The notes under the pieces were generated by a model. The model ran no database searches. It worked only from the letters and a program-made list of their open reading frames with translations, and was not told the DNA's origin. A stretch of 64,000 nt of DNA from Pseudomonadota bacterium (GTDB lineage: Bacteria > Myxococcota_A > UBA796 > GCA-2862545): contig JAGSGY010000001.1 in assembly GCA_023954855.1 (NCBI GenBank), forward strand, positions 62,001-126,000, given 5' to 3'. This document shows, piece by piece, positions 1 through 8,713 of the stretch (position 1 is its first letter; every line of letters starts with the position of its first letter). The position numbers and the translations under genes were made by a program.

Positions 1-261
1 CGAACCGCGGACCCACATGAAGGTGGCACCGACCAAGCCCGCATGATGCGTCTGCTGGAGACGGTCGACGACGAGACCCGCGCCTGCGTGATGTACAGCT
101 TCTTCGACGACTGCACGCGCCAAGAGACGGCAGACCTGGTTGGGCTCTCGGTGCCGACCGTGCGTAAGCGCATCAACGCGTTTCTCGATCTCGCCCGCAA
201 GGACCTCGGCCGCGGGCTCGTTCTCACCGCCATCGCGCTGCTGGCCTGGAGCCTGTCATGA
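1..261 (+). CDS. ECF-type RNA polymerase sigma factor, C-terminal part (5' end outside window)
   Basis: The reading frame is open from the first base, so only about 86 C-terminal residues are visible. They contain a sigma region 4 helix-turn-helix (TRQETADLVGLSVPTVRKRI), which would contact the -35 element. The order sigma, anti-sigma, caspase-like peptidase is repeated at 61859-64000, where the sigma gene is complete, and this supports the call. Its stop overlaps the next start (ATGA), so the two are probably translationally coupled. Oddly, the protein ends in a hydrophobic run (GLVLTAIALLAWSLS) that could touch a membrane or a membrane-bound partner. Region 2 lies outside the window, so the exact ECF group cannot be assigned. 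Confidence 0.8.
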   Translation, partial: RTADPHEGGTDQARMMRLLETVDDETRACVMYSFFDDCTRQETADLVGLSVPTVRKRINAFLDLARKDLGRGLVLTAIALLAWSLS

Positions 262-1040
262 TGCCTCGCACCCGCGAAAACACCGGGGACCGGCCCTCTC
301 GACTCACGCTGGCGCGCTTTCACACCGGAGAGCTCAGCGCGGCCGAGAGCGCAGAAGTCGAGATCTGGATTCGCGACAACCCCGCAGACTCGTTCCTCGA
401 CGAGCTCGAAGCCAGCCGTTCCAGCGTTCGGCCCGTCGACATCGCCTCGCTACGGGCCGCCAGTCTGACGCTGGTCGACGAGCCCGCCCCCCTTCCCGAG
501 CCCGCCAATCAGGCTTGGCGTTGGGCGCTGCCGCTCATCGTTCTCGCCGCCGCCCTGCTGTTCTTCGCTCGCGGCACACCCGAGCAGATCGCGACGACGG
601 CGGATCCTGCGGGCGTCACCTACAAGGGCACCGCCTCACTCGAAGTCTTCCGCCTCACCGGAGAGGTGCTGACCCCCTATGAGGGCGAGGCACTCGGCGA
701 GGGCGACACCATCGGCTTTCGGGTGGTTCCGGGCGACCACGACCACCTCGTTCTGCTCTCTGTCGAAGTCGACGGCACCGTGAACATCCTCTACCCGGAC
801 CCATTCGTGAGTGGGGACGCCTCCGAGCCCATCCGCCCAGGAGGACATCCGACTGAGCTTCCCGGCTCGATCATCCTCGATGGTGCCGGTGACCCCGAGG
901 TGTTCGTGGCGGTGTTCGGCGGCAAAGTGTTGACCGCCGCCGCGCAGGCTCGAGAGTCCTTCGATGAAGGCGGGCTCGAGGCCGTGATGGACCTTGCGGA
1001 CGAGCCTCACATCGATGCCGTCGAGGTGGTGCGCAAATGA
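258..1040 (+). CDS. Membrane-anchored anti-sigma-like protein with DUF4384-like periplasmic domain
   Basis: 260 aa. The N-terminal about 85 residues would be cytoplasmic and carry an anti-sigma-like helical segment (RLTLARFHTGELSAAES). One transmembrane helix follows (about 87-104, ALPLIVLAAALLFFA). The periplasmic part has a DUF4384-like pattern (GDTIGFRVVPGDHDHLVLL, then NILYPDP). Unlike its counterpart at 62374-63117 it lacks the His/Cys zinc motif of the zf-HC2 fold. It overlaps the sigma gene upstream and the caspase-like gene downstream by 4 bases each, so the three form one operon. The role as regulator of the adjacent sigma factor is inferred from position and topology. ATG at 261 is an alternative start. 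Confidence 0.7.
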   Translation: MMPRTRENTGDRPSRLTLARFHTGELSAAESAEVEIWIRDNPADSFLDELEASRSSVRPVDIASLRAASLTLVDEPAPLPEPANQAWRWALPLIVLAAALLFFARGTPEQIATTADPAGVTYKGTASLEVFRLTGEVLTPYEGEALGEGDTIGFRVVPGDHDHLVLLSVEVDGTVNILYPDPFVSGDASEPIRPGGHPTELPGSIILDGAGDPEVFVAVFGGKVLTAAAQARESFDEGGLEAVMDLADEPHIDAVEVVRK

Positions 1041-2602
1041 GCTTGCTTCTCGCCATCCTGCTGGGTGCAGCCTCCGCCGAGGACGTGCGGATCGGCATCT
1101 TCGTCGGAAACGACGATGGCGGCGCAAGCCAGAAGCCACTGATCTTCGCGACTTCCGACGCCGAGAAGATGCGCGACCTCTTTGTGCAGCATGGCCAGAT
1201 CGCCGAGAAGAACGCCCTACTCCTCACTGACGAGCCGACTCGCAATGTCGAGAGCGCGTTCGTCATCGCGGGCCAGCGCCTTGCAGAGGCCGAAGCGCGA
1301 GGGGCACACACGACGCTGATCTTCTACTACTCGGGCCACGGCGACGACCACGGCTTGAAGCTCGGCAACAGCACTCTGGAACACGAGGCGCTGCGCGGCT
1401 GGCTCGAGTCCTCTGGCGCAGATGTCCGAGTGGCCTTCCTCGACGCCTGCCAGTCCGGGGGGGCCGTCCGTGAAAAGGGCGGAACCCGAGGGCCGAGCTA
1501 CGCATTCGCGGTGGATGCCTCGAGAATCGAGGGGACGGCCTTTGTGACGTCCTCGGCGGCGACCGAGTTCTCGCAAGAGTCCGACGAGATCGGCGGCGGC
1601 TTCTTCACTCATTACCTGCACGGCGCGCTCGCGGGAGCCGCGGACGCCGATGGCGACGGCGATGTGACCCTCGCCGAGACCTACGCCTACGTTCACACCG
1701 AGACCGCCTTCGCCACGCGTGACGCCCCCGGCTCGCAGTCTCCAGTGGTGGACCTCGACCTCACCGGCGAAGGGTCGGTGCGCCTCACGAGGCTCGATGC
1801 CGAGAGCGCCTTCATCCGCTTCGGTGGAGGCATGGAAGGCACGTACGCGGTGTGGGATGAGACGCGCCGACGCTACGTCGCCGAGGTCGACGGTGCCCGC
1901 GCCTCAAAGCTGGCCGTGCGTCCCGGGACCTACTTCTTGCATCACCGCATGCCGGGCTGGGTGGACCAGGCCGAGCTCCAAGTCGGGCGTGGCGAGAGCG
2001 TGGATGTCGACGACGCAGCCTTTTTGTCTCTCGCGTACGAGGACACCGCCGCCCGCGGTGACCTGGAGCGCCAAGTCCGCCGCGCCGAGATGCCTGGATT
2101 CAGCTTGCGCGGCGTGGTCGGAGCGAGAGGATTTGGGGACACGCCGATCGGACGTCAGTACCTTCCCGCCCACGCCATCGCAGGCGTCTCAGCCCGATTC
2201 TTGTCCCGCAAGAGCGGACCGGGCCCCTACTTCGGCGCCGACCTGCTCAGCGGAGCGGGGCCGTCGAAGCTTCAATTCGCCGAGCTCGAGCCGGTCGACG
2301 TGGTGGTCAGCTCGACATCCGTCGGCGCCACAGCTGGCTTTGCCACCGCCCCCGCCCTATTTCGCGCCGGCGTCGGCGGGCGTGCCGAGATCATCGTGTT
2401 CACGCGGAGCTTCCCCAATGGCGAGACCGAGTCGCAGACCGCCACGGGGATTGCTCCTGGGCTCGGAGCGTGGGTCGGCGTGCACCACGGTCGGTTCGTC
2501 GCGGACCTCTCCTTCGATCTGCTTCGCTTCTCAGTGAACCTGGAGGGCTCAGGGCAGCCCGTGTACGGCGAGTTCGGCCTCTCGCTCGGTTACCGGTTCT
2601 GA
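1037..2602 (+). CDS. Exported caspase-like (peptidase C14) protein with beta-rich C-terminal domain
   Basis: 521 aa. A short signal peptide (MSLLLAILLGAASA) precedes a caspase-fold domain at about 16-235. The catalytic pair is intact: His101 in YYSGHG and Cys138 in FLDACQSGG. An acidic loop (ADADGDGDVTLAE, about 202-214) resembles a calcium-binding loop often seen in bacterial caspase-like proteins. After a linker, residues about 353-521 are rich in alternating hydrophobic residues and glycine and end in YRF, which suggests an outer-membrane beta-barrel-like domain. If so, the peptidase acts in the envelope, not the cytosol. It starts inside the anti-sigma stop (ATGA). Substrate and activation are unknown. 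Confidence 0.85.
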   Translation: MSLLLAILLGAASAEDVRIGIFVGNDDGGASQKPLIFATSDAEKMRDLFVQHGQIAEKNALLLTDEPTRNVESAFVIAGQRLAEAEARGAHTTLIFYYSGHGDDHGLKLGNSTLEHEALRGWLESSGADVRVAFLDACQSGGAVREKGGTRGPSYAFAVDASRIEGTAFVTSSAATEFSQESDEIGGGFFTHYLHGALAGAADADGDGDVTLAETYAYVHTETAFATRDAPGSQSPVVDLDLTGEGSVRLTRLDAESAFIRFGGGMEGTYAVWDETRRRYVAEVDGARASKLAVRPGTYFLHHRMPGWVDQAELQVGRGESVDVDDAAFLSLAYEDTAARGDLERQVRRAEMPGFSLRGVVGARGFGDTPIGRQYLPAHAIAGVSARFLSRKSGPGPYFGADLLSGAGPSKLQFAELEPVDVVVSSTSVGATAGFATAPALFRAGVGGRAEIIVFTRSFPNGETESQTATGIAPGLGAWVGVHHGRFVADLSFDLLRFSVNLEGSGQPVYGEFGLSLGYRF

Positions 2603-3456
2603 TGAGGCCTCTCTTTCCGCTTCTGCTCGCAGGCTGCACCTCGTCGCTGTCCAACGACGTGTTCTTGGAAGACTCCCGCTTTCTCAGCGCCCTTCCGAAC
2701 GAGCTCACGGCCGGGCCCCCCACCGCCTTTGATCCGCTGACCGGGGACGCGGAGCTCCTGCCCGCCATTCGCGAGGGCGTTGATGCGGTGGACAGGCTCA
2801 CCCTCGCCAGCCGTCGTGCCGGGGTGGCCCTGCGGGGTGCCCTACCCGACGAACGTTCCGACGTACACCGCCGATGGGAAGCGGTCGCCATCATCCTCGA
2901 AGGGCCCTCGGCCTCGGTTCAGGCGTGGTCCCAAGCCGACGTCATTCTCGCCGATGGCCGGGTGGAGTGGACGCTGCAGATCTCCACGGAGCGCGACGGT
3001 CCCTGGGAGCCGCTGGCGACGGGATGGCACGAGACCCTGGAGGAGGGAGCCCACGGCGGATGGAACTGGAACATCGGCGTGGAGTCCACCTACAGCGGCC
3101 AAACCGAGACCGGCGTCTACGAGCTCGCCTACCGCACCGATCCCGTCCGGGATGTCACCATCGACATCCGCGATGACCTCCTCACTCCGGCCGCTCTACA
3201 CGTCAGGCTCTACGACACGGGTGGGTTTGCGTTTCCGGCGACCCTCGATCTCACCGGTGCCCCGATCGAAGGCCGTATCGCCGCTCTCCACACCGACACA
3301 GGGGGTCGCGCTGACGGCACCCTCGGCGAGGACGAAGCACCCTTCACATCCTGCTGGGACGAAGACGGGGACGCGGTCTACCTCGGTCCTGAGGCCACCC
3401 TCCAGGGCTACGGCAGCGAAGCGGACTGCGCGCTCGAGTCAATCCCCGACGCTTGA
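2602..3456 (+). CDS. Predicted lipoprotein of unknown function
   Basis: 284 aa. The start at 2602 is chosen because it overlaps the caspase gene stop (TGATG) and gives a clean lipoprotein signal, MRPLFPLLLAGC, with the lipobox Cys at residue 12. I do not recognise the mature region; it has a beta-rich stretch and ends in an Asp/Glu-rich segment. Co-transcription with the sigma/anti-sigma/caspase module is likely from the overlap, so it may be an accessory of that system. Its 3' end overlaps the end of the convergent response-regulator gene by 18 bases. Confidence 0.75.
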   Translation: MRPLFPLLLAGCTSSLSNDVFLEDSRFLSALPNELTAGPPTAFDPLTGDAELLPAIREGVDAVDRLTLASRRAGVALRGALPDERSDVHRRWEAVAIILEGPSASVQAWSQADVILADGRVEWTLQISTERDGPWEPLATGWHETLEEGAHGGWNWNIGVESTYSGQTETGVYELAYRTDPVRDVTIDIRDDLLTPAALHVRLYDTGGFAFPATLDLTGAPIEGRIAALHTDTGGRADGTLGEDEAPFTSCWDEDGDAVYLGPEATLQGYGSEADCALESIPDA

Positions 3457-3888
3457 GCCAAGCGCCCGACGTACATCCGCCGGCGAGGCATTGTCGGGGA
3501 GGTATGCGGCAGGCCCGAACCGCTCCGAGAGTCGCGCCCAGCGCCGTGGCTCATTGCCGAAGTCGTAGGAGAGCACGACCGGCAGCGTAATGCCTGCTTC
3601 CCTGAGGGCAGCAAGGATGTACGTGCCCTGGTGGTCTTCGAGAAAGCGTCGGGCCTGGACCCTGTCCCCGTTGAACCGGTCCGCGACCTCGACCGGGTCC
3701 CCGAGCAGCTCCCCTTCGGGTGCCCGATCAAAACGCATGTCGAGAAAGACGGCATCGACGCCGCCACGAGCCAAGCGCTCAAGTCCCGCAGGACCCGACC
3801 CGGCGCGCTCCCAGTCAATGCCCTCGCCCAGGAAGCGGGTCATCGTCTCGATGTATTCGCTGCCATCCTCGATAATCAGCACTCTCAT
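3439..3888 (-). CDS. Stand-alone response-regulator receiver (REC) domain, atypical
   Basis: 149 aa, a receiver domain with no output domain. The acidic pocket (E7, D8 in LIIEDG) and the phospho-acceptor Asp50 (VFLDMRFD) are present. A long insert follows the acceptor (about 54-85, containing ELLGD). The conserved lysine near the C-terminus seems to be missing (AAYLPDN where xxKP is usual). The same insert type occurs in the REC of the AAA+ regulator at 6530-8161. It is the last gene of a four-gene minus-strand operon; its ATG overlaps the kinase stop. Likely a diffusible receiver or phosphate sink for that kinase. Confidence 0.85.
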   Translation of the reverse strand: MRVLIIEDGSEYIETMTRFLGEGIDWERAGSGPAGLERLARGGVDAVFLDMRFDRAPEGELLGDPVEVADRFNGDRVQARRFLEDHQGTYILAALREAGITLPVVLSYDFGNEPRRWARLSERFGPAAYLPDNASPADVRRALGSSVGD

Positions 3889-6488
3889 GCGGTCTCTCCG
3901 ATGTCTTCCGCCCGAGGCAGGCGAACGGCGATAGCCTTGGCGTAGCCCGGGTGGTCAGCGACCGAGACGGAGCCCCCGAAGCGGTGCACGAGGTCCACGA
4001 CAAGGCCCAGTCCCCGTTCGATGAATCGGCCGCGGATCTGCTCGGTGGTGACGCGTCCCTCTGCATCATCCGCCACGCGAATCACGATGCTTTCTAGTCC
4101 CGTGACCCAGTCCTCCTGCACCTCCGTCGACACCGCCAGCCGCGTGGCTCCAGCCTGCAGCGCGTTTCGGAACAGGTTCACGAGGACATCGTGGAGATCG
4201 GTGTGGTCGCCGCGAACGAACAGTCCCGTATCGATGTCCAACACCAGCGGGACTGGGGGTGCATCTCTGCGCGCCGGCTCGGCCTGGACATCATCCCAGG
4301 CGGACGCGACTAGACCGTCGTGAATGGCGACGCGCTGGCCAAGCGCGAGCAGCCGACCCAAGCCCGCGTAGGTGTCGCGGTTCAGTACCTGGGCGATCTC
4401 GCGGAGCGCCGCAGCCGCACCCGGACGCATGCGCTCCAAGTCCTTTCGCAAGCCCCCGAGCCGATGGACCTCGACAAGGGCGGGCCCGAAGAGTGGATCG
4501 ACATGGCTCAAGTTCAGTGCCTCGCCGTGCCGTCGGCCCACCGCCCGAAGCCGCTCACACTGCTCGAAGAAGCGAGCCACGACGCCGCGCTCGCCAAACA
4601 ATCGCTCGTTTGCCCAGGCCACGAGCTCATCGTCGCCACGCTCAAGGGCGTCAGCGACGGGCTCGAGCAAGCTCGTGTTGTGCTTGAGAACCTCGTGGCG
4701 CAGAGCACTCAAGACCGGGGCCAGCTCGGCAAAGCTTCCAGGCGACGCTTCAATGAGCTGCTCGACCGACTGACCGCGTCGACGGGAAGCCACGGCAACG
4801 AGCGGCAGCAGCAACAGCAGCCCTGCGCCGACCACGCCGGAGGTCCACACCAGGCGCTGCCGGTCACCGACACGCTCGCGAAGGACAAGGGCCTCGCTAT
4901 ACGCCGGTCCGCCCGTCTCGCCGGCGAAGAACAGATCGAGGTGAGCCTCTGCATCCCAGAGCTTCCATCCCTCGAAGGCTCGCCGCGCAAGGGGGAGCCG
5001 AGCCGCCGCGCCACCCGGCAGCTTCGCCGCCCGCTCGAGCAGCGCCGTCGCCTGTGCGTCGCGCCCTTGGCTAGCCAACACATCGCCGAGGGCCGCCAAC
5101 AAGCGTGGCTCATCTGGACGGCTCAGTAGAGCGCGTTCGTACAGCAGCTCGGCACGATCCAAGTCGCCCGCCGTCAGCGCGAGCGAACCCGCCAGCTCGT
5201 CGATCTCGGGTCCGGCGGGCCCTTCGAGGGCCTCGAGCTCTGCCAGAGCCCTCTCGATGTCCCCATCCGCAGCGTAGACGCGCGCGACCCAGTAACCGAG
5301 GGGCAATCCAGACTCCCTCGCTTCGAGCGCGGGCGCTTCAGCGGCGAGCGCGCGATCGGGGCGAGCTGCGCTCCGTTGTTCGGCGCGCAGCGACCAGTCG
5401 CCCTGCCCTAGCGACCGAGCGCGTTCGTAGGCCGCAGCCGCCTCGTCCAGGCGCCCGGCGGCCCAGCGAGCGTCGGCAAGCGCTACCCAGATCTGCGCTG
5501 AACCCGGGCGAAGCCGTGCGGCACGCGCGAGCTCGACCTCTGCATCCGCCGCGTGTTTCCCACCGTACCCGTCGAGCAAGAGGAGCCCGAGAGCGTGAGG
5601 ATGGGCGGCCTCGAGGGGCTCAAGGGCGGCAGCCACGCGAAGGGCACGTTCTGCCTCGTCCAGCTGCCCTTGCTCGCGCTGCACATCGGCCCATGTAGCG
5701 AGCAGCTCCGCGCTGCGTGGGTGTGCCCGTACCAGCGGCGCGAGTGCACGGTGGGCTTCTTCGACGCGCCCAGCCGCAAATGCCAGTCGAGCGCGGTCCA
5801 GCTGGCCACGCACGTCCGCGGCGAGCGCTTCGCTCCCCCCTCTCGCAAGCAGTTGGGCCCGCTCTTCAACGCGGTACCGTTCCAGACGGTCCACGAGGAG
5901 TTCATGCCCATCGAGGCTACCCGCCTTCTCTTCCACAGACTCAAGGAGGAGACGTGCACGATCCGACGCAGGTTCCTCAGACTCGGCATCTTCCGCGCGG
6001 AGCGCATCGGCAACCGCGACCAAGACACGGGCGGCGTGCGCATCGAGGCGCGAGTTGGGGTGCCCTAGCCACGCTTCAGCGCGCTCGTGAGCCTCTGATG
6101 GGTCGGTATGCGACAACGCCTCCGCTTGGAGGAGATAGGCCCCCTCAGACTCGGGGCTCAGTCGACCGAGTCGCAAGAAAGCGGCGTATGCGCCCTCCCA
6201 TCGTTCGAGCGCCAAGAGCAGGCGTCCTCGAGCCTGTACGGCATCGGCATCGAAGGGGGCGCCACCGAGCACGGTGAGCGCATCTTCAGGGCGCTGCGCG
6301 TCGACCAGGGTGCGAGCGAGCCCTAGCCGCGCCGGAACAAAGGCGTCGTCTGCGCGAAGGACTGCGCGGTAGCCCCCTTCTGCGGTCGCGGAGTCGCCAG
6401 ACGCCTCGGCCTCGACAGCGGCCACGTAGAACTGGCGCACCGCGGGAGACAGCGCGTCCTCGGGTGCGGCAAACGCTAGGCTCGGCAC
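3885..6488 (-). CDS. TPR-repeat sensor histidine kinase, membrane bound
   Basis: 867 aa from the GTG at 6488. Tandem TPR-like helices fill about 15-540, a transmembrane helix lies at about 548-568 (VVGAGLLLLLPLVAVAS), then a cytoplasmic kinase core with candidate phospho-His near residue 598 (LRHEVLKHN), an N-box (LVNLFRNALQAGA) and a G-box (ERGLGLVVDLVHRFGG). No ATG, GTG or TTG upstream gives a whole signal peptide. A CTG at 6533, overlapping the TGA of the upstream gene (CTGA), would add TPGRRGLLLLWALT and complete a classic Sec signal, so the true start may be CTG at 6533. The TPRs would then be periplasmic and act as the sensor. Confidence 0.85.
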   Translation of the reverse strand: MPSLAFAAPEDALSPAVRQFYVAAVEAEASGDSATAEGGYRAVLRADDAFVPARLGLARTLVDAQRPEDALTVLGGAPFDADAVQARGRLLLALERWEGAYAAFLRLGRLSPESEGAYLLQAEALSHTDPSEAHERAEAWLGHPNSRLDAHAARVLVAVADALRAEDAESEEPASDRARLLLESVEEKAGSLDGHELLVDRLERYRVEERAQLLARGGSEALAADVRGQLDRARLAFAAGRVEEAHRALAPLVRAHPRSAELLATWADVQREQGQLDEAERALRVAAALEPLEAAHPHALGLLLLDGYGGKHAADAEVELARAARLRPGSAQIWVALADARWAAGRLDEAAAAYERARSLGQGDWSLRAEQRSAARPDRALAAEAPALEARESGLPLGYWVARVYAADGDIERALAELEALEGPAGPEIDELAGSLALTAGDLDRAELLYERALLSRPDEPRLLAALGDVLASQGRDAQATALLERAAKLPGGAAARLPLARRAFEGWKLWDAEAHLDLFFAGETGGPAYSEALVLRERVGDRQRLVWTSGVVGAGLLLLLPLVAVASRRRGQSVEQLIEASPGSFAELAPVLSALRHEVLKHNTSLLEPVADALERGDDELVAWANERLFGERGVVARFFEQCERLRAVGRRHGEALNLSHVDPLFGPALVEVHRLGGLRKDLERMRPGAAAALREIAQVLNRDTYAGLGRLLALGQRVAIHDGLVASAWDDVQAEPARRDAPPVPLVLDIDTGLFVRGDHTDLHDVLVNLFRNALQAGATRLAVSTEVQEDWVTGLESIVIRVADDAEGRVTTEQIRGRFIERGLGLVVDLVHRFGGSVSVADHPGYAKAIAVRLPRAEDIGETA

Positions 6489-6529
6489 CGTCAGTGCCCA
6501 GAGCAGAAGCAGCCCTCGGCGGCCGGGCG

Positions 6530-8161
6530 TCAGCGCAACAACTCCTTCAGCTCACGCACCTTGAGGCCGAGCTGGTTGAAGCGCAGCTGGACTTTTCGGG
6601 CGTGCTCTTCGTCGCCGAGGAGCAAATCCGCCATTGCCGAGAAGTCGCCGCGTGTCCGTAGATACAGGCGCGTGAAGTACTGTCGTTCGCAGTCTTGAGC
6701 GACCTTGTTCAGCGTACTTGCTTGCCGCACATGCACCTTCACGGGCCAGCCCCCCTGCTCCGTCGCAGTGTCGGCCTCGCCTTGGGCCTCGTCGAGTGGG
6801 TCCGCGCCAGGCGAGTGGGACAGCAGGTCACGAACGAGCTTGGGCCGCACCTGGACCACATCGGATCGGCCTGTCCTTGGGGCGTCGATCAACTCGCCAA
6901 GCGCGAACAACACGGCGTTCTCGACGGTCATCGCAAACTCGCGAAGGTTGCCCGGCCAGCTGTGGGCCCGCAGCAAGCGCACCGAGCGCTCCGGGAACAA
7001 GAACAGCACACTCCCGGGCACGTCGTCGGGAACATCAGGACCCGCATGCACGCGTACCGCATCGCCTTGAACGCGGTGCCGTGACCGATAGGTGGCGAGA
7101 AGGCCTGCCATCGCCGGGCTCGACAGCGCCCGCTCCATCGCATGCCCGATCAGCCTCTCGAGGTCGTGTCCCCGATCGCGCAGGGGCGGCAGGTGCACAG
7201 CCGCCGCAGGGTTGAGGCGCATGTACAGGTCCGCCCGAAAGCTGCCCTCGCGTACACGCTTCTTCAGATCCTCGTTCGTGGCGACGACGAGCTTCACGTC
7301 GACCGAGCGCTCCTTGAGGTCTCCGAGCCGGCTGACGCGGCCTTCCTGAAGGACCGACAACAGCATCTTCTGGGCTTCGGGCGAGAGATTCCCGATCTCA
7401 TCCAAGAAGAGCGTTCCGCCATTGGCGGCTTCAAAGGCGCCGACCCGGTCCCCCACGCTTCCCGTGTAGGCTCCCCGAACGCTTCCAAACAGATGGGCCG
7501 CGATCAGCTCCTGAGGAAGTGTAGCGAGGTCCACCGAGATGAATTGCCCTGCACGCCCGCTGCGAGGGTGGACGAAGTGGCGAGCAAGCAGGCTCTTTCC
7601 CGTTCCAGTAGGCCCGAACAACACCACCGGCAGTCGACCGAGCGCGAGCACCTCGAGGCGTCGACGAATCTGACGCATCGCGAGCGAGCGACCCCAGAAG
7701 ATCGGCCCTTCGGACTCGCGCCCGCGCAGCTGGTCTTCCACCCCGCGAATCAGCGTCGCGAGGCTTCGAGCGTCGACGTAGTCATCGTCGAGAAAGAAGG
7801 TGTACTCGATCGAGTCGAGATCCTCTTCCTCGAGGCGCACATCTTCCCGCGAAGTCATGAGAATTACGGGCAGATCGGGATAGCGCGAGCGGATCTCTTG
7901 CAAGATTAGCAGGCCCTGAGTCCGCCGAAGTCGGTCGAGCTGTTTCGGCCCCGCACCGGGTTCGAAGCCCAGCAGGTCTTCATCGGGGATGTCGAAGTGC
8001 ACGTCCAGCAGCACGAGATCAACCCGTCCACGCGCTCGCCCAAGAGCCTCGGCGGCATCGCGAAAGCTCCGGACGGGCCCCCGATAGCGGTGCTCGGGCA
8101 TCGCCCGCCTGCACAGCTCGGCGTAGCGGTCTTGGTCATCGATGATGAGGATGTCGGCCAT
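6530..8161 (-). CDS. Sigma-54-type response regulator (REC-AAA+), with degenerate GAFTGA loop
   Basis: 543 aa. The start at 8161 (ATGA with the upstream gene) places the REC domain at the N-terminus (MADILIIDDQ; acceptor Asp53 in LLDVHFD). The AAA+ domain follows with Walker A GPTGTGKS (183-190), a sigma-54 contact loop reading GAYTGS where GAFTGA is standard, and Walker B LFLDEIG (251-257). The REC carries an insert after the acceptor (EDLLGFEPGAG) and has Asp where the conserved Lys is expected (TFFLDDD). The C-terminus has a weak Fis-like helix pair (FSAMADLLLGDEEHARKVQL). Likely the output of the adjacent kinase; whether it works with sigma-54 is uncertain. Confidence 0.85.
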   Translation of the reverse strand: MADILIIDDQDRYAELCRRAMPEHRYRGPVRSFRDAAEALGRARGRVDLVLLDVHFDIPDEDLLGFEPGAGPKQLDRLRRTQGLLILQEIRSRYPDLPVILMTSREDVRLEEEDLDSIEYTFFLDDDYVDARSLATLIRGVEDQLRGRESEGPIFWGRSLAMRQIRRRLEVLALGRLPVVLFGPTGTGKSLLARHFVHPRSGRAGQFISVDLATLPQELIAAHLFGSVRGAYTGSVGDRVGAFEAANGGTLFLDEIGNLSPEAQKMLLSVLQEGRVSRLGDLKERSVDVKLVVATNEDLKKRVREGSFRADLYMRLNPAAAVHLPPLRDRGHDLERLIGHAMERALSSPAMAGLLATYRSRHRVQGDAVRVHAGPDVPDDVPGSVLFLFPERSVRLLRAHSWPGNLREFAMTVENAVLFALGELIDAPRTGRSDVVQVRPKLVRDLLSHSPGADPLDEAQGEADTATEQGGWPVKVHVRQASTLNKVAQDCERQYFTRLYLRTRGDFSAMADLLLGDEEHARKVQLRFNQLGLKVRELKELLR

Positions 8162-8634
8162 CAGCTCAGCTCGCGAAAGGTGTTGAGAAATGCGGTACAG
8201 GCCTGTGCGACACACAGGGCCTGGGCCCGCGCCAAGCCAAGGTCGATGTCTTCGCCAGCGCGAAGCGCTTCAACGTGGACGCGAAGCGCCGTCATGGACT
8301 GGTCGAGCTCGACAAATGCGCGATGCTCTGAGAGGTCGACGGACACCTCCTCGAGGGGCTCGTCCCCAACGAGGGGCGCGCGAAACGCATCCCAGACCTG
8401 CAGCGCATCCATGGACCCATCTGGCCCGCGTCGGGTCGAGAGCAGATCCGCCACCAGCGCCTCGCGAAGCTCGTCATCGGCGGGATCATCGGGAAGCCAG
8501 CGCGCTTGAAACGCCACGTACTTGCCGAGGTCATGCTTGATCCTCGCAGCGTGATCTCGAATCATTCGTCGAAGGTTTGGATCGATGGAGTGCCTCTCGT
8601 ACTCCAAATCTATCATCTGCAAAACAAACTGCAC
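8161..8634 (-). CDS. Candidate histidine phosphotransfer / DHp-like helical protein
   Basis: 157 aa, predicted all helical. I do not recognise a named family. A stretch RIKHDLGKYVAF around His34 resembles the phospho-acceptor helix of histidine kinase DHp domains (H-D/E-hydrophobic-x), but there is no ATPase domain. It is the first gene of the operon that continues with the REC-AAA+ regulator, TPR kinase and lone REC, all with overlapping ends. This makes a phosphotransfer or partner role plausible; it is an inference from motif and position. Confidence 0.6.
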   Translation of the reverse strand: MQFVLQMIDLEYERHSIDPNLRRMIRDHAARIKHDLGKYVAFQARWLPDDPADDELREALVADLLSTRRGPDGSMDALQVWDAFRAPLVGDEPLEEVSVDLSEHRAFVELDQSMTALRVHVEALRAGEDIDLGLARAQALCVAQACTAFLNTFRELS

Positions 8635-8713
8635 CGTCGATGGCCATCTTGCGCCGCGGTGTTGCAGCCAGAGCGCCGAAGCACCGCGCTATAAAGCTGG
8701 CACTGGAGGCCCC

